Below, piece by piece: positions 14,702 to 23,435 of a stretch of 37,612 bases of DNA. Within the stretch, counting starts at the first letter, position 1; every line of letters starts with the position of its first letter. This DNA is from Gammaproteobacteria bacterium (GTDB lineage: Bacteria; Pseudomonadota; Gammaproteobacteria; Ga0077536): NCBI GenBank assembly GCA_023257255.1, contig JALRCR010000010.1:1-37612 (forward strand), given 5' to 3'. Below the pieces are notes generated by a model. It was not told where the DNA came from, did no database searches, and saw nothing but the letters and a program-made list of their open reading frames with translations. A program made the translations under genes and the position numbers.

Positions 14702-16270
14702 ATGAAGCCAAACCTGCTCGCCATCGCCATGTTCCTGCTCTTTGCGCTGGTCACGCTGGGTATCACCTGGTGGGCCGCGCGGCGCACGCGTAACGCCAGC
14801 GATTTCTACGCCGCCGGTGGCGGCATTACGGGCCTGCAGAACGGCTTGGCGATTGCCGGCGACTATATGTCTGCCGCCTCGTTCCTTGGCATCGCAGGTC
14901 TGGTGTTTTCCACCGGCTTCGACGGCCTGATCTACTCCATCGGTTTTCTGGTCGGCTGGCCGCTCATCATGTTTCTGCTTGCCGAGCGGCTGCGCAATCT
15001 GGGCCGTTACACCTTCGCCGACGCGGTGAGCATTCGCCTGCAGGCTGGCCCCGTTCGCACCCTATCTGCCTGCGGCACGCTGGTGGTGGTGGCCTTTTAT
15101 CTCATCGCGCAGATGGTGGGCGCGGGCAAGCTCATCGAGGTGCTGTTCGGCCTTGATTACAGCCTGGCGGTGGTCGTGGTCGGCGCGCTGATGATCGTCT
15201 ACGTCAGTCTGGGCGGCATGATTGCGACCACCTGGGTGCAGTTGATCAAAGCGGTGTTACTGCTGGGCGGGGCGAGCGTGATGGCGCTGCTGGTGCTCTG
15301 GCTAACCGGCTTCGACTTTGGCGAGCTCGTGCAGCGGGCGGTCGAAACGCACCCCAAGGGGCTTGCGATACTGCGACCCGGCCCGCTTGTAGCCGATCCG
15401 GTCTCGGCGGTGTCGCTGGGCATGGCGCTGATGTTTGGCACCGCCGGCCTGCCCCACATCCTGATGCGCTTCTTCACCGTCCCTAACGCGATTGAAGCCC
15501 GTCGCTCGGTGCTCTACGCGACAATCTTCATCGGCTACTTCTACGCGCTGATTTTTATCATCGGCCTTGGCGCCATCCTCACCCTGACCGGCAACCCCGG
15601 CTATGTCGATGCCGCCGGCGCGCTGCGCGGTGGCACCAATATGGCGGCCATTCACCTGGCCCATGTTTTGGGCGGCGACGTCTTCCTGGGCTTCATCTCG
15701 GCGGTTGCCTTCGCCACCATTCTGGCGGTGGTCTCGGGACTGACGCTGTCCGGCGCGTCCGCCATTTCGCACGACCTTTACGCCAGCCTGTTCCGTGCAG
15801 GGCGCCCGAATCCGCAGGCGGAACTGCGGGTCTCGCGCATCGCGACCGTGGCGCTCGGCGTGATCGCCATGCTGCTCGGCATCGCCTTCGAGCAGCAAAA
15901 CGTGGCCTACATGGTAGGTCTCGCCTTCGCCATTGCGGCCAGCGTTAACTTTCCCATCCTGTTCCTGTCGATGTACTGGCGCGGCCTGACCACACGCGGC
16001 GCGACGCTGGGCGGCGGTCTGGGGCTACTCAGCGCGATCACGCTGATGGTGCTGGGGCCGACGGTGTGGGTCGACGTGCTGGGTCACACCAGCGCGGTGT
16101 TTCCCTACAAACACCCGGCACTGTTCTCCATGAGCCTGGCGTTTTTGGGGATCTGGGGCTTCTCGGTCACCGACCGCTCGGCGGCGGCCGAGCAAGAGCG
16201 CGCGGCGTTTCGCGCGGTGTTTGTCCGCGCCCAGACGGGTCTGGGCGCCGACGGCGCCGCGTCGCACTGA
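14702..16270 (+). CDS. ActP-like sodium:solute symporter 3 (no DUF485 partner)
   Basis: A 522-residue SSS-family symporter, third in tandem. Its core segments are the closest of the three to what I recall of E. coli Act[61 protein letters not shown] and [16 protein letters not shown]. It ends [12 protein letters not shown]. It lacks the cleavable signal peptide of copies 1 and 2; the protein starts directly with the first membrane segment ([20 protein letters not shown]). There is a 50-base gap after symporter 2 and no DUF485 gene. It converges on the ybhB-like gene, 14 bases away, with no visible terminator between them. Confidence 0.93.
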   Translation: MKPNLLAIAMFLLFALVTLGITWWAARRTRNASDFYAAGGGITGLQNGLAIAGDYMSAASFLGIAGLVFSTGFDGLIYSIGFLVGWPLIMFLLAERLRNLGRYTFADAVSIRLQAGPVRTLSACGTLVVVAFYLIAQMVGAGKLIEVLFGLDYSLAVVVVGALMIVYVSLGGMIATTWVQLIKAVLLLGGASVMALLVLWLTGFDFGELVQRAVETHPKGLAILRPGPLVADPVSAVSLGMALMFGTAGLPHILMRFFTVPNAIEARRSVLYATIFIGYFYALIFIIGLGAILTLTGNPGYVDAAGALRGGTNMAAIHLAHVLGGDVFLGFISAVAFATILAVVSGLTLSGASAISHDLYASLFRAGRPNPQAELRVSRIATVALGVIAMLLGIAFEQQNVAYMVGLAFAIAASVNFPILFLSMYWRGLTTRGATLGGGLGLLSAITLMVLGPTVWVDVLGHTSAVFPYKHPALFSMSLAFLGIWGFSVTDRSAAAEQERAAFRAVFVRAQTGLGADGAASH

Positions 16271-16284
16271 GCGGCAAGGACCCG

Positions 16285-16785
16285 CTAGCGGCGGAACAAG
16301 CCAATCAGGCTCGCCTTGGCGAGCGTATTGAAGTGCAGATAGAAGCCGACGATAGCCGCTGAGGTCTCTGAGGTCACCGGCAGCTCGGCCATACTGACCG
16401 CATGCACCGTGAAGATATACCGATGCACATGCGCACCCGGCGGCGGGCAAGGGCCGCCGTAGCCCGGCTTGCTAAAGTCCGTGCGGACTTCAAGCGCACC
16501 GGCCGGCATCTTGCCGCTGGCCGGATCGCCGGCCCCCAGCGGCAAGGCGTTCACCGTCGCCGGAATGTTCGCCACCACCCAGTGCCAGAAGCCGCTGCCG
16601 GTGGGCGCATCCGGGTCGAAGCAGGTCACCGCAAAGCTTTTGGTGTCCGGCGGCGCACCCGTCCACGACAACTGCGGGGAAAGGTTATCGCCCGCACAGC
16701 CAAAGCCGTAGGCCGCCGACAGCAGGTGCTTGTGGTCGAGGTAATCCCCCTCGGCAAAACTTTCGCTGGTCAGAATCAAGGACAT
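16285..16785 (-). CDS. YbhB/YbcL-family Raf-kinase-inhibitor-like (PEBP) protein
   Basis: A 166-residue phosphatidylethanolamine-binding-protein fold. The family signature is visible as AGDNLSPQLSWTGAPPDTKS, then FAVTCFDPDAPTGSGFWHWV and the GYGGPCPPPGAHVHRYIFTV loop, which form the anion-binding pocket. Bacterial members are small, often cytoplasmic, and their function is unknown. It lies 17 bases downstream of pntB on the same strand, so it is probably co-transcribed with the transhydrogenase genes. GGAG precedes the ATG. There is no sign of a signal peptide. A link to NADPH metabolism is suggested only by position. Confidence 0.92.
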   Translation of the reverse strand: MSLILTSESFAEGDYLDHKHLLSAAYGFGCAGDNLSPQLSWTGAPPDTKSFAVTCFDPDAPTGSGFWHWVVANIPATVNALPLGAGDPASGKMPAGALEVRTDFSKPGYGGPCPPPGAHVHRYIFTVHAVSMAELPVTSETSAAIVGFYLHFNTLAKASLIGLFRR

Positions 16786-16802
16786 TGCGCGCGCTCCAGC
16801 AC

Positions 16803-18203
16803 TTAGCCCGCGCGCAGCACGGTCAGTACTTCATCCAGCATTTTCTTGGCATCACCAAACAGCATCCGGTTGTTCTCTTTGTAGAACAGCGGATTGTCGA
16901 CGCCCGCATAACCCGAGGCCATCGAGCGCTTCATGACGATCGAGGTCTTCGCTTTCCAGACTTCCAGCACCGGCATGCCGGCGATCGGGCTGCCCGGGTC
17001 GTCCTGCGCGGCCGGATTCACGATGTCGTTCGCGCCGATCACCATCGAGAGATCGGTGTTCGGGAACTCGTCGTTGATTTCGTCCATTTCCGCCACGATG
17101 TCGTAAGGCACCTTGGCTTCGGCCAGCAGCACGTTCATGTGCCCTGGCATGCGACCCGCCACCGGGTGGATGGCAAAGTGCACGTCCACGCCGCGCTCGC
17201 GCAGCAGCTTGGTGATTTCAAACACCGTGTGCTGGGCCTGCGCCACCGCCATGCCGTAGCCAGGCACGATGATGACCTTGCTGGCGTTGCGCAGCAGTTC
17301 GGCGGTTTCTTCGGCCGACACCGGCTGCACTTCGCCCTGCGGCGCTTCACTGGAGGCCGTGGTGCCGCCCGCCGTGCCGAAACCGCCGGCGATCACGCTG
17401 AAGAAGTTGCGGTTCATCGCCCGGCACATGATGTAGGACAGGATGGCGCCCGAAGAGCCCACCAGCGCGCCGGTCACGATCAGCAGGTCGTTGCTCAACA
17501 TGAAGCCGGTGGCCGACGCGGCCCAGCCGGAATAGCTGTTCAGCATCGACACCACCACCGGCATATCCGCGCCACCAATGGCCATCACCATGTGGATGCC
17601 AAAGGCCAGCGCGAGGCCGGTCATTACCAGCAGGAACAGCATGCCGCTGCCGCTCGATTCCACATTCAGGAAAAGATTGCAGAACCAGAGCACCGCCAGC
17701 AGGCCGACCAGATTGATGACGTGACGCCCCGGCAGCATCAAGGGCTTGCCAGAGATCCGGCCCGAGAGCTTGCCGAAGGCCATCACCGAGCCGGAGAACG
17801 TCACCGCGCCGATGAAGATGCCAATGTAGATCTCGACTTCGTGGATGGTCTTCTCGACCCCAACGAACTCAATCGAGCTGTCGAGATAACTGGTGTAGCC
17901 AATCAGCACCGCGGCGAGGCCGACCAGGCTGTGCATCAGCGCGACCAGCTCCGGCATCTGGGTCATCTGCACGCGCTGGGCGGCAATGATGCCGACGCTG
18001 CCGCCAATGGCCATCGCCATGATCACGGGCACCACGCTGGACACCTTCGGCCCGAGCAGCGTCGCCAGAATGGCGATGGCCATGCCAGCCACGCCATAGG
18101 CATTGCCCCGTCGGGAAGTCTCCGGATTGGACAGCCCGCCCAGACTCAGAATGAAGAGAATCGTCGAGGCGATATAAGAAACGGTAACCAGACCTTCACT
18201 CAT
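16803..18203 (-). CDS. pntB: NAD(P) transhydrogenase subunit beta PntB
   Basis: PntB is the NADP(H)-binding and proton-channel subunit of the inner-membrane transhydrogenase, which uses the proton gradient to make NADPH from NADH. The 466 residues match the family. The first 280 or so form membrane helices. The C-terminal dIII domain shows [15 protein letters not shown], the [18 protein letters not shown] stretch, [18 protein letters not shown] and [10 protein letters not shown] followed by [17 protein letters not shown], which bind NADP. It begins 4 bases after the pntA stop with GGAG in the pntA tail, so the two are translationally linked. Confidence 0.97.
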   Translation of the reverse strand: MSEGLVTVSYIASTILFILSLGGLSNPETSRRGNAYGVAGMAIAILATLLGPKVSSVVPVIMAMAIGGSVGIIAAQRVQMTQMPELVALMHSLVGLAAVLIGYTSYLDSSIEFVGVEKTIHEVEIYIGIFIGAVTFSGSVMAFGKLSGRISGKPLMLPGRHVINLVGLLAVLWFCNLFLNVESSGSGMLFLLVMTGLALAFGIHMVMAIGGADMPVVVSMLNSYSGWAASATGFMLSNDLLIVTGALVGSSGAILSYIMCRAMNRNFFSVIAGGFGTAGGTTASSEAPQGEVQPVSAEETAELLRNASKVIIVPGYGMAVAQAQHTVFEITKLLRERGVDVHFAIHPVAGRMPGHMNVLLAEAKVPYDIVAEMDEINDEFPNTDLSMVIGANDIVNPAAQDDPGSPIAGMPVLEVWKAKTSIVMKRSMASGYAGVDNPLFYKENNRMLFGDAKKMLDEVLTVLRAG

Positions 18204-18207
18204 GGCC

Positions 18208-19761
18208 TTACTCCGAACGACGGAACATGCGGAGCATGCGCTGGGTTACCCAGAAGCCGCCCGTCATGTTGATAGTGGTGAGAATAAGCGCCGCGCCGCC
18301 CAGCAGGGTCATCAGCGCGCCAGGCGCTGAAATCTGCAGGATCGCGCCGATGGCGATGATGCTGCTAATGGCGTTGGTCACGCTCATCAAGGGCGTATGC
18401 AGGGCTGGCGTTACGTTCCAGATCACCATGTACCCCACGAAGCAGGCCAGCACGAACACCATCAGATGCGCCATGAACGCCGGCGGGGCCACGCTGCCCA
18501 GCCAGGCCAGCGCCAAACCGCCGATGCCAAGCACCAGCAGGCTCTTGGTCGCCGCCGACAGCTTGGGCTTGGGCGGTTCGACCGGCGCAGCGGCCGCCTT
18601 GGGCGCGGCTTTCGGCGCGGCCGACAGGGTTGGCGGCGGCGGCGGCCAGGTGATGGCGCCGTCCTTGATCACGGTCGCGCCGCGAATCATTTCGTCATCC
18701 ATGTTGACCACCAGCTGGCCGTCCTTACCGGGCGTCATTTCTTCCAGCAGACGCAGCAGGTTGGTGGCGTAGAGCTGGCTCGACTGGCGGGCCATGCGGC
18801 TGGGGAGATCGGTGTAACCGACGATGCGCACGCCGTGGCGTTCCACCACCTGACCGGGCACCGTCAGTTCGCAGTTACCGCCCTGCTCGGCGGCAAGGTC
18901 CACAATCACGCTGCCGGGCTGCATGGAGGCCACCATCTCGGCGGTGATCAGCCGGGGCGCGGGCTTGCCGGGGATCAGCGCAGTGGTCACCACCACGTCT
19001 ACTTCCTTGCACTGTTTGGCGATCATCTCGCCCTGCGCGCGCAGATAGCCTTCGCTCATCACTTTCGCGTAGCCGCCGACGCCGGTGCCCTCTTCTACGT
19101 ATTCGACCGGCACAAACTCGGCACCCAGGGATTTAATCTGGTCGCCCACTTCCGGCCGCGTATCGGTGGCGCGCACGATGGCGCCAAGGCCGTTGGCGGC
19201 GCCAATGGCCGCAAGACCCGCCACGCCGGCACCAATGATGAACACCTTGGCCGGCGGGACTTTACCGGCCGCCGTCACCTGGCCGGTGAAGAAGCGCCCG
19301 AAGTTCTGGGCGGCTTCGATAATCGCGCGATAGCCGGCGATATTCGCCATGGAAGACAGGGCGTCGGCCTTCTGCGCGCGGGAAATGCGCGGCACGCTGT
19401 CCATCGCCAGCACGGTGCCCTTGCGGGCGGCGAGCCCTTCGAGCAACGCGGGGTTTTGCGCCGGCCAGAGGAAGCTGGCCAGGGTGCCGCCTTCGCGCAG
19501 CAGGGCCACTTCGTTAGGGCCTTCGGCCGCCGGACCACGCACTTTCAGCACGATGTCGGCACTCGCCCAGAGGCTGGCAGCATCCGGCAGGATCTCCACC
19601 CCAACCGCCTGATAGGCCTCGTCCGACAGATCGGCGCCGGCACCGGCGCCCTGCTCGATCGCCACGCTGTAACCGAGCTTGATCAGCTTGGTCGCCACCT
19701 CCGGGGTGGTCGCCACGCGTTTCTCGCCGGCGTAGGTTTCTTTGGGAATGCCTATGCGCAT
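18208..19761 (-). CDS. pntA: NAD(P) transhydrogenase subunit alpha PntA (fused alpha1-alpha2)
   Basis: PntA binds NAD(H) and supplies part of the membrane domain. The 517 residues correspond to the E. coli-type fused subunit, not the split alpha1/alpha2 form found in many alphaproteobacteria. The dI domain has the RQD-type loop [12 protein letters not shown] (about 128-139), the nucleotide-binding motif GAGVAG (177-182) and D200 in [13 protein letters not shown] proline/alanine-rich linker (about 370-405) leads to four hydrophobic segments (about 407-505). AAGGAGG lies 7 bases before the ATG, an unusually strong ribosome site. A 22-bp palindrome lies 45 bases upstream of the start. Confidence 0.97.
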   Translation of the reverse strand: MRIGIPKETYAGEKRVATTPEVATKLIKLGYSVAIEQGAGAGADLSDEAYQAVGVEILPDAASLWASADIVLKVRGPAAEGPNEVALLREGGTLASFLWPAQNPALLEGLAARKGTVLAMDSVPRISRAQKADALSSMANIAGYRAIIEAAQNFGRFFTGQVTAAGKVPPAKVFIIGAGVAGLAAIGAANGLGAIVRATDTRPEVGDQIKSLGAEFVPVEYVEEGTGVGGYAKVMSEGYLRAQGEMIAKQCKEVDVVVTTALIPGKPAPRLITAEMVASMQPGSVIVDLAAEQGGNCELTVPGQVVERHGVRIVGYTDLPSRMARQSSQLYATNLLRLLEEMTPGKDGQLVVNMDDEMIRGATVIKDGAITWPPPPPTLSAAPKAAPKAAAAPVEPPKPKLSAATKSLLVLGIGGLALAWLGSVAPPAFMAHLMVFVLACFVGYMVIWNVTPALHTPLMSVTNAISSIIAIGAILQISAPGALMTLLGGAALILTTINMTGGFWVTQRMLRMFRRSE

Positions 19762-19805
19762 TCGACGCCTCCTTAGATGCTTCCCGAGGGATGATTACAG
19801 CGCCC

Positions 19806-19827
19806 TTCCATACGCATGCGTATGGAA
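19806..19827. promoter_or_regulatory. Perfect 22-bp palindrome upstream of pntA (operator candidate)
   Basis: The sequence is a perfect palindrome with half-site TTCCATACGCA and no spacer. It lies 45 bases upstream of the pntA start in the 276-base divergent gap with the MFS gene. On the plus strand it is followed by a run of A, and on the minus strand it is preceded by T, so it is not an intrinsic terminator in either direction. A dimeric regulator binding site is the likeliest reading. The rest of the gap (19828-20037) shows nothing else I would call. Confidence 0.6.
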
Positions 19828-20037
19828 AAAAACGATGACTTGGTTGAACCTTAGAGACTGATCCCCTGTTTGGCAACCAAAGCCCCCGCGACCGCTGCGG
19901 CCCGCACGCGGCGAGGGACAAAGCGGGCCCCGACGGGTTAGCCTCACCGCAGATCTGATCAGAAGCCGCTGCATGTCCCGCGCCCGTCCGTCGTCTGAAC
20001 TCACCGTGCGCCGGCTGCGCGTCAGGGAACTGGCCGC

Positions 20038-21180
20038 ATGACGCCTTCCACCCGCCGTCAGGCGCAAATCGCCATCACGCTCTGCGCCTCGGTCTACGGC
20101 TTTACCGTTGGTCTGGTCACGCCGCTGATTGCGCTGTTCTTCGAGCATCGCGGCTTCGACGCCGCGTTTATCGGCTTGAATGCCGCCATGACGGCCTTCG
20201 GCATGATTGGCGTCACGCCGCTGGTGCCCCGCCTGGCGCTGGCCCTCGGGATCAAGCGGCTCATCATTGGCTGCTTTGCACTCGACGCCATTTGTCTGCT
20301 TATCTTTCCCTTTACCAACTTGCCGTGGCTGTGGTTCACGCTGCGGTTTTTGATTGGCGCGGCGAATAACGTGGTGTTTATTGCCGCCGAGACCTGGGTC
20401 AACGAAATCGCCGAAGACGGCAGTCGGGGGCGCCTGCTGGCGGTGTTCAACGCCGTGCTGATTATGGCGCTGTCGCTGGGCCCACTGGTCATTCCGCTGG
20501 CCGGTGTGGCCGGCCCCTGGGCGTTTGTCGTGGGTGCCGTGGTGATTGCCACCGCCGCCCTGCCGCTGGCTTTTACCGGCGACAGCGCGCCCAGTCTGCA
20601 TGGCGGCGGCTCGTTAAAGCTGCTGTCGTTTATCTGGATGGCGCCGGTGCTGTGCTGTGGCGTGCTGCTCTATACCTGGCGGGAAACCGCGATTGCCTCG
20701 TTTCTGCCGCTCTACGACCTGCATAGCGGCCTAAGCCTGGAGGCCGCCACGGTCAATCTGTCGGCGATGGGCGTGGGCGGCGTGACGCTGGCCTATGGCT
20801 TTGGTTGGCTGGCGGATAGGTATCCGCCCATGCGGCTGGTGGGTTTATGCAGCGCCGGTATCGGACTCTGCGCGCTGGCGCTGCCGTGGCTGATCCACGA
20901 TCAGGTCGGGCGCATCTTGCTAATGTTCCTGTGGGGCGGGCTTTTCACCGGGCTTTATACGGTGGCGCTCGCCCACGTCGGACAGCGCTACAAGGGCATG
21001 GATCTGGCGGTGGCAAACATCGCCATCGGGCTCCTGTGGGGTATCGGCGCGCTGACCGGATCCTCGCTGGCCGGCTTTGCCATGACGCTGTGGGATCCGC
21101 AGGGCCTGCCCGCGCTGTTCGCCTGCGCGGGGCTGGCGGTGGCGCTGCTGGTATGGCGACGCGGCGCAACGGCGGCCTGA
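20038..21180 (+). CDS. Major facilitator superfamily transporter (YcaD-like)
   Basis: A 380-residue protein of almost continuous membrane segments, consistent with a 12-helix MFS transporter. The early segment ITLCASVYGFTVGLVTPLIA and the central AAETWVNEIAEDGSRGRLLA, together with the repeated GxLxxxxG-type helices in the second half, resemble the small YcaD/YfkF-type MFS proteins, whose substrates are unknown. AGGGAA lies about 10 bases before the ATG. It is divergent from pntA and convergent with the phosphoribosyltransferase gene. The 254-base stretch after its stop holds no gene or terminator that I can support. Confidence 0.88.
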   Translation: MTPSTRRQAQIAITLCASVYGFTVGLVTPLIALFFEHRGFDAAFIGLNAAMTAFGMIGVTPLVPRLALALGIKRLIIGCFALDAICLLIFPFTNLPWLWFTLRFLIGAANNVVFIAAETWVNEIAEDGSRGRLLAVFNAVLIMALSLGPLVIPLAGVAGPWAFVVGAVVIATAALPLAFTGDSAPSLHGGGSLKLLSFIWMAPVLCCGVLLYTWRETAIASFLPLYDLHSGLSLEAATVNLSAMGVGGVTLAYGFGWLADRYPPMRLVGLCSAGIGLCALALPWLIHDQVGRILLMFLWGGLFTGLYTVALAHVGQRYKGMDLAVANIAIGLLWGIGALTGSSLAGFAMTLWDPQGLPALFACAGLAVALLVWRRGATAA

Positions 21181-21434
21181 GGGCTAGCGTGCGTCCTGAA
21201 ATCCGCTGCACCTCACACCGCGGCGGTCAGGCCTTTCAGCCTGCACCCCATACCTGGCGCCATCGACGTCCTGAAGGCTCCGGCTGATCGGGCGACCGAC
21301 AGCGCGACGGACGGCATCGAGAGCGCCCGCGACACCGGCCACACGACGTTCGCCCGGTAGGTGTTTCGTCGCCACGTCAGCTTTAAGGCGCGCGTTTTGG
21401 CCTCGAGCAGCGCGGACGCCTGGTGTTTTGACTG

Positions 21435-22004
21435 TCAGCCGCCCGGTTCGGGGAAGAGCGCTTCCAGCCCCTGAAGATCGGATTTGCCCGCCAGCAGTTC
21501 GGCCCTCGGCAACCCCGCAAGCTCGTGGGGAAACACCAGCCATGCCGCAGTCTCGCGCAGATAGAAATCAGGCGTCAGATCCACCTTGCGATTGTCGGGT
21601 TTGTACCAAGGCGCAGCGAACCTGATGTCCCGCGGCAAACTGGGTCCAAGCTGGGCCGTCAGCGCATCCAGTAGCGCCTTGAAGCTGCGCCCCGAATCAA
21701 ATACGTCATCCACCAGCAGCAGCGCGCTGTCGGCGCGTGCATGGTCAATCACGTAGTGCAGGCCGTGCACCTGCACCAGACTGGCCTGCTCCCCAATGCC
21801 TGTATAGCTGGCGGTGCGCACGGCAATATGGTCGGTACTCGCGCCCCGGTATTCAAAGTATTCCTGAACGGCAATACCCACTGGCGTACCGCCGCGCCAG
21901 ACCCCGATGATGAAATCAGGACGAAAGCCGGCGTCATAAATTCGCGCCGCCAGTAGAAAGGAGTCGCGCAGCAAATCGCCGGCAGTAATAAAGATTTTTT
22001 CCAT
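21435..22004 (-). CDS. Phosphoribosyltransferase-family protein (predicted purine-type)
   Basis: A 189-residue type I phosphoribosyltransferase fold. The PRPP-binding loop LLLVDDVFDSGRS lies at about 96-108, and an early FIIGVWRGGTPVG forms the second phosphate-contact loop. A YKPDNRKVDLTPDFYL segment near the C-terminus resembles the hood of xanthine/hypoxanthine-type enzymes. It matches the general predicted-phosphoribosyltransferase group rather than a clear Hpt, Gpt or Apt, so the base is not assigned. It may salvage purines in the cytoplasm. It is transcribed away from the tRNA gene. Confidence 0.85.
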   Translation of the reverse strand: MEKIFITAGDLLRDSFLLAARIYDAGFRPDFIIGVWRGGTPVGIAVQEYFEYRGASTDHIAVRTASYTGIGEQASLVQVHGLHYVIDHARADSALLLVDDVFDSGRSFKALLDALTAQLGPSLPRDIRFAAPWYKPDNRKVDLTPDFYLRETAAWLVFPHELAGLPRAELLAGKSDLQGLEALFPEPGG

Positions 22005-22136
22005 GCTGGCCTGCGCTGGAACGCGTGATGAATATAGGCCGCCACTATTGCCGCATCACCGCGCCGCATCAAGGGCAGTGGTAACGAGCCCTTGGTGTCG
22101 CGTCGCGAGCGTCAAGCGGGCACAATGCAGCCGCAC

Positions 22137-22213
22137 GCGCCTATAGCTCAGTTGGATAGAGTACCTGGCTTCGAACCAGGTGGTCGGGAGTTCGAGTCTC
22201 TCTGGGCGCGCCA
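22137..22213 (+). tRNA. tRNA-Arg (anticodon UCG)
   Basis: A 77-base cloverleaf. The acceptor stem pairs GCGCCTA (22137-22143) with TGGGCGC (22203-22209), discriminator G, then an encoded CCA. The anticodon stem CCTGG/CCAGG encloses CTTCGAA, giving anticodon TCG, which reads CGA (arginine). The T-arm is GGGAG-TTCGAGT-CTCTC with one wobble pair. It is intact. Its 3' side opens onto a small patch of repeats and accessory genes, a position often used by integrating elements, but I found no integrase and no copied tRNA 3' end downstream. Confidence 0.96.
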
Positions 22214-22565
22214 AATTCTTGTTCAAATTCAACGCGCTGGCATGGCGCTCGAACCGGGGTTCTGTTTCAGCACCACCAGTGCCGGCGTTTTACCGGACAT
22301 TTACGGTCAGCGTAAAAATTGTTCGGTCTTACGCTACGCCCAAGCGATTCTTCGAATCTTTACGCTGACTCCAAACTGCTGAGATCGGCTTCGAGCGATG
22401 CGCCGGGCGGCAGGGCTGCCAGCGCAAAACACCCGCAGCATCGGGCACCGATCACTGCAGGGGTGTTGCGAGAAACGCGAGCAACCCTGCCGGCAGCAGT
22501 CGAAGCGAGCTATTCTTGGGCACAGACTTCATCTGACTAAAGCGCTTACGCGAGCGCTGAACCAC
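22214..22565. other. 352-base gap after tRNA-Arg
   Basis: Apart from the 78-bp inverted-repeat element at 22299-22376 I see no gene, RNA or terminator here. An open frame extends upstream from the 172-aa gene (from 22398), but its composition is not protein-like. The stretch just before that gene (22381-22560) is GC-rich and has no obvious ribosome site. Confidence 0.6.
22299..22376. repeat. Inverted-repeat element, copy 1 (78 bp)
   Basis: This copy aligns without gaps to the element at 23131-23208; I count about 63 of 78 positions identical by hand. Its outer arms, ATTTACGGTCAGCGTAAAAA and the complement of the right end, share the exact core GTCAGCGTAAA. The pattern (a GGxCAGxGTAAAAA motif facing its own complement) is reminiscent of short non-coding repeats spread by transposases acting in trans; that assignment is an inference. 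It lies 85 bases past the tRNA. Confidence 0.8.
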
Positions 22566-23084
22566 ATGCCTCGATCACTCGACATTGCACAGCTCTCGCA
22601 GCTGCTCACGCAGGGTATCGGCGTCGCACCCGACTATCGTCATGTTGCCAAGGACGTCGCGCCCGGAGACATGGTGCAAACGCGCGCAGCGTTGCTTAAG
22701 TGGTACGACATCCATCCTCGCGCGCGACCCATCCCGCTTGCGGTCAGCGCGCTCGCGCGCGCAGCCGTTGAATCCGGGCGGCTGGCGATGCACGGCCTCG
22801 GGTTCGTCGTGCTACATCGCTGTGATGCAGATTTCTATTTCCTGATTGCCTGCACCTGGCGCAACCAAAACGAGCTCTGGGAAACGGTCTGGTACAAGAA
22901 CGGCGATGGGATGGACGACTTCACCGTGTTTCCGCGGGATCCCGCGCATCTTCCCACCTACTGCGTCTGGGAGCTGGTACCCATCTGGCATGAACAGCAG
23001 GCCTGGAGCCGCTTTCTGAGCACCGACCGAAGCCTCAGCAACATCGTCGAGTGGTCAGAACAGCTGTATCGCGGCAGCGCCTGA
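22566..23084 (+). CDS. Hypothetical protein, 172 aa (not recognised)
   Basis: I do not recognise this protein. It has 172 residues, no signal peptide and no membrane segment, and is rich in Trp (for example TWRNQNELWETVWYKN), acidic and histidine residues. Features that could help a search are the helical N-terminus DIAQLSQLLTQGIGVAPDYR, the HGLGFVVLHRCDADFYFLIA strand-like stretch and CVWELVPIWHEQQAWSRFL. Composition and codon use look like a real protein. I start it at ATG 22566, where protein-like sequence begins, although no strong ribosome site is visible. It lies between two copies of the same inverted-repeat element, so it may have arrived with or near them. Confidence 0.7.
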   Translation: MPRSLDIAQLSQLLTQGIGVAPDYRHVAKDVAPGDMVQTRAALLKWYDIHPRARPIPLAVSALARAAVESGRLAMHGLGFVVLHRCDADFYFLIACTWRNQNELWETVWYKNGDGMDDFTVFPRDPAHLPTYCVWELVPIWHEQQAWSRFLSTDRSLSNIVEWSEQLYRGSA

Positions 23085-23130
23085 TTCGGCTCGCCGAAGG
23101 GCGGCCGGCAATTTGGGGTAGGAGCATCAC

Positions 23131-23208
23131 ATTTAGGGCCAGCGTAAAAATTATTCAGTCTTACGCTGGCCCCAAGCGGTTCCTCGAGTTTTTACTCTGG
23201 CCCCAAAT
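23131..23208. repeat. Inverted-repeat element, copy 2 (78 bp)
   Basis: The left arm ATTTAGGGCCAGCGTAAAAA (23131-23150) matches the complement of the right arm (23189-23208) at 18 of 20 positions. An inner, perfect 12-bp pairing also exists: GGGCCAGCGTAA (23136-23147) with TTACGCTGGCCC (23161-23172). So the left arm can fold with either of two partners. It is about 81% identical to copy 1, in the same orientation. A gene fragment begins directly inside its right arm. Confidence 0.85.
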
Positions 23209-23362
23209 TCCTGCGCATGGCGCTGATAAACGCTTCCTGCAGGGTCGCGATGGTATTGATCGAGGCCACATCAATGCCAAGTTCAACAATGGTCCGGGGA
23301 ATGACCAGGAACAGGCCAGAGATAACGGTCTCGCAGCCCATGAGGTTTGCGGCCTTCGGGAG
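23192..23362 (-). pseudogene. Fragment of an RsbR/RsbS-type STAS-domain gene
   Basis: On the minus strand 57 codons read open from 23362 to a TAA at 23194-23192. The translation (PKAANLMGCETVISGLFL, then IPRTIVELGIDVASINTIAT and LQEAFISAM) looks like the C-terminal half of a stressosome-type STAS protein, where an AxxLxGxxVxxxGIxP segment precedes a TxxxLGxD turn. The domain's N-terminal half, including the phosphorylated Ser/Thr loop, is absent, and a TAA lies immediately before the open stretch. Both ends fall within or beside inverted-repeat elements. A 50-residue product could start at the internal ATG (23341), but it would be an incomplete domain. I read it as a relic. Confidence 0.6.
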
Positions 23363-23365
23363 TTA

Positions 23366-23416
23366 GGGGTCAGGGTAAAAATTCTGAGAAAGGATTTGTA
23401 TTTTTACTCTGACCCC
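23366..23416. repeat. Inverted-repeat element, copy 3 (51 bp)
   Basis: GGGGTCAGGGTAAAAAT (23366-23382) faces ATTTTTACTCTGACCCC (23400-23416) across a 17-base loop; 16 of 17 arm positions pair, and the odd one is a G-T wobble. The arms share the GG(T/C)CAGxGTAAAAA core with copies 1 and 2, but the middle differs and is shorter. It lies between the STAS fragment and the end of the GDP-mannose-dehydratase-like gene, and its RNA hairpin might slow transcription leaving the polysaccharide cluster. Confidence 0.8.
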
Positions 23417-23435
23417 AGATGTAGGCGCGTTTGCG

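Noticed and set aside
16785-18272. A 495-codon plus-strand frame opposite pntB
   Set aside because: The translation is a low-complexity mix of His, Arg and Gln, while the opposite strand encodes a complete PntB with all NADP-binding motifs.
18397-19776. A 459-codon plus-strand frame opposite pntA
   Set aside because: Antisense of a complete pntA; the translation is His/Gly/Arg-rich and unlike any family I know.
21184-21543. A 119-codon minus-strand frame over the 3' end of the phosphoribosyltransferase gene
   Set aside because: It overlaps a well-supported gene on the same strand and its translation is Arg/Gly/Ala-rich with no motif.
22137-22376. An attachment site for an integrated element at tRNA-Arg
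   Set aside because: No integrase gene and no repeat of the tRNA 3' end could be found downstream in the window, so the repeats near the tRNA are described on their own.
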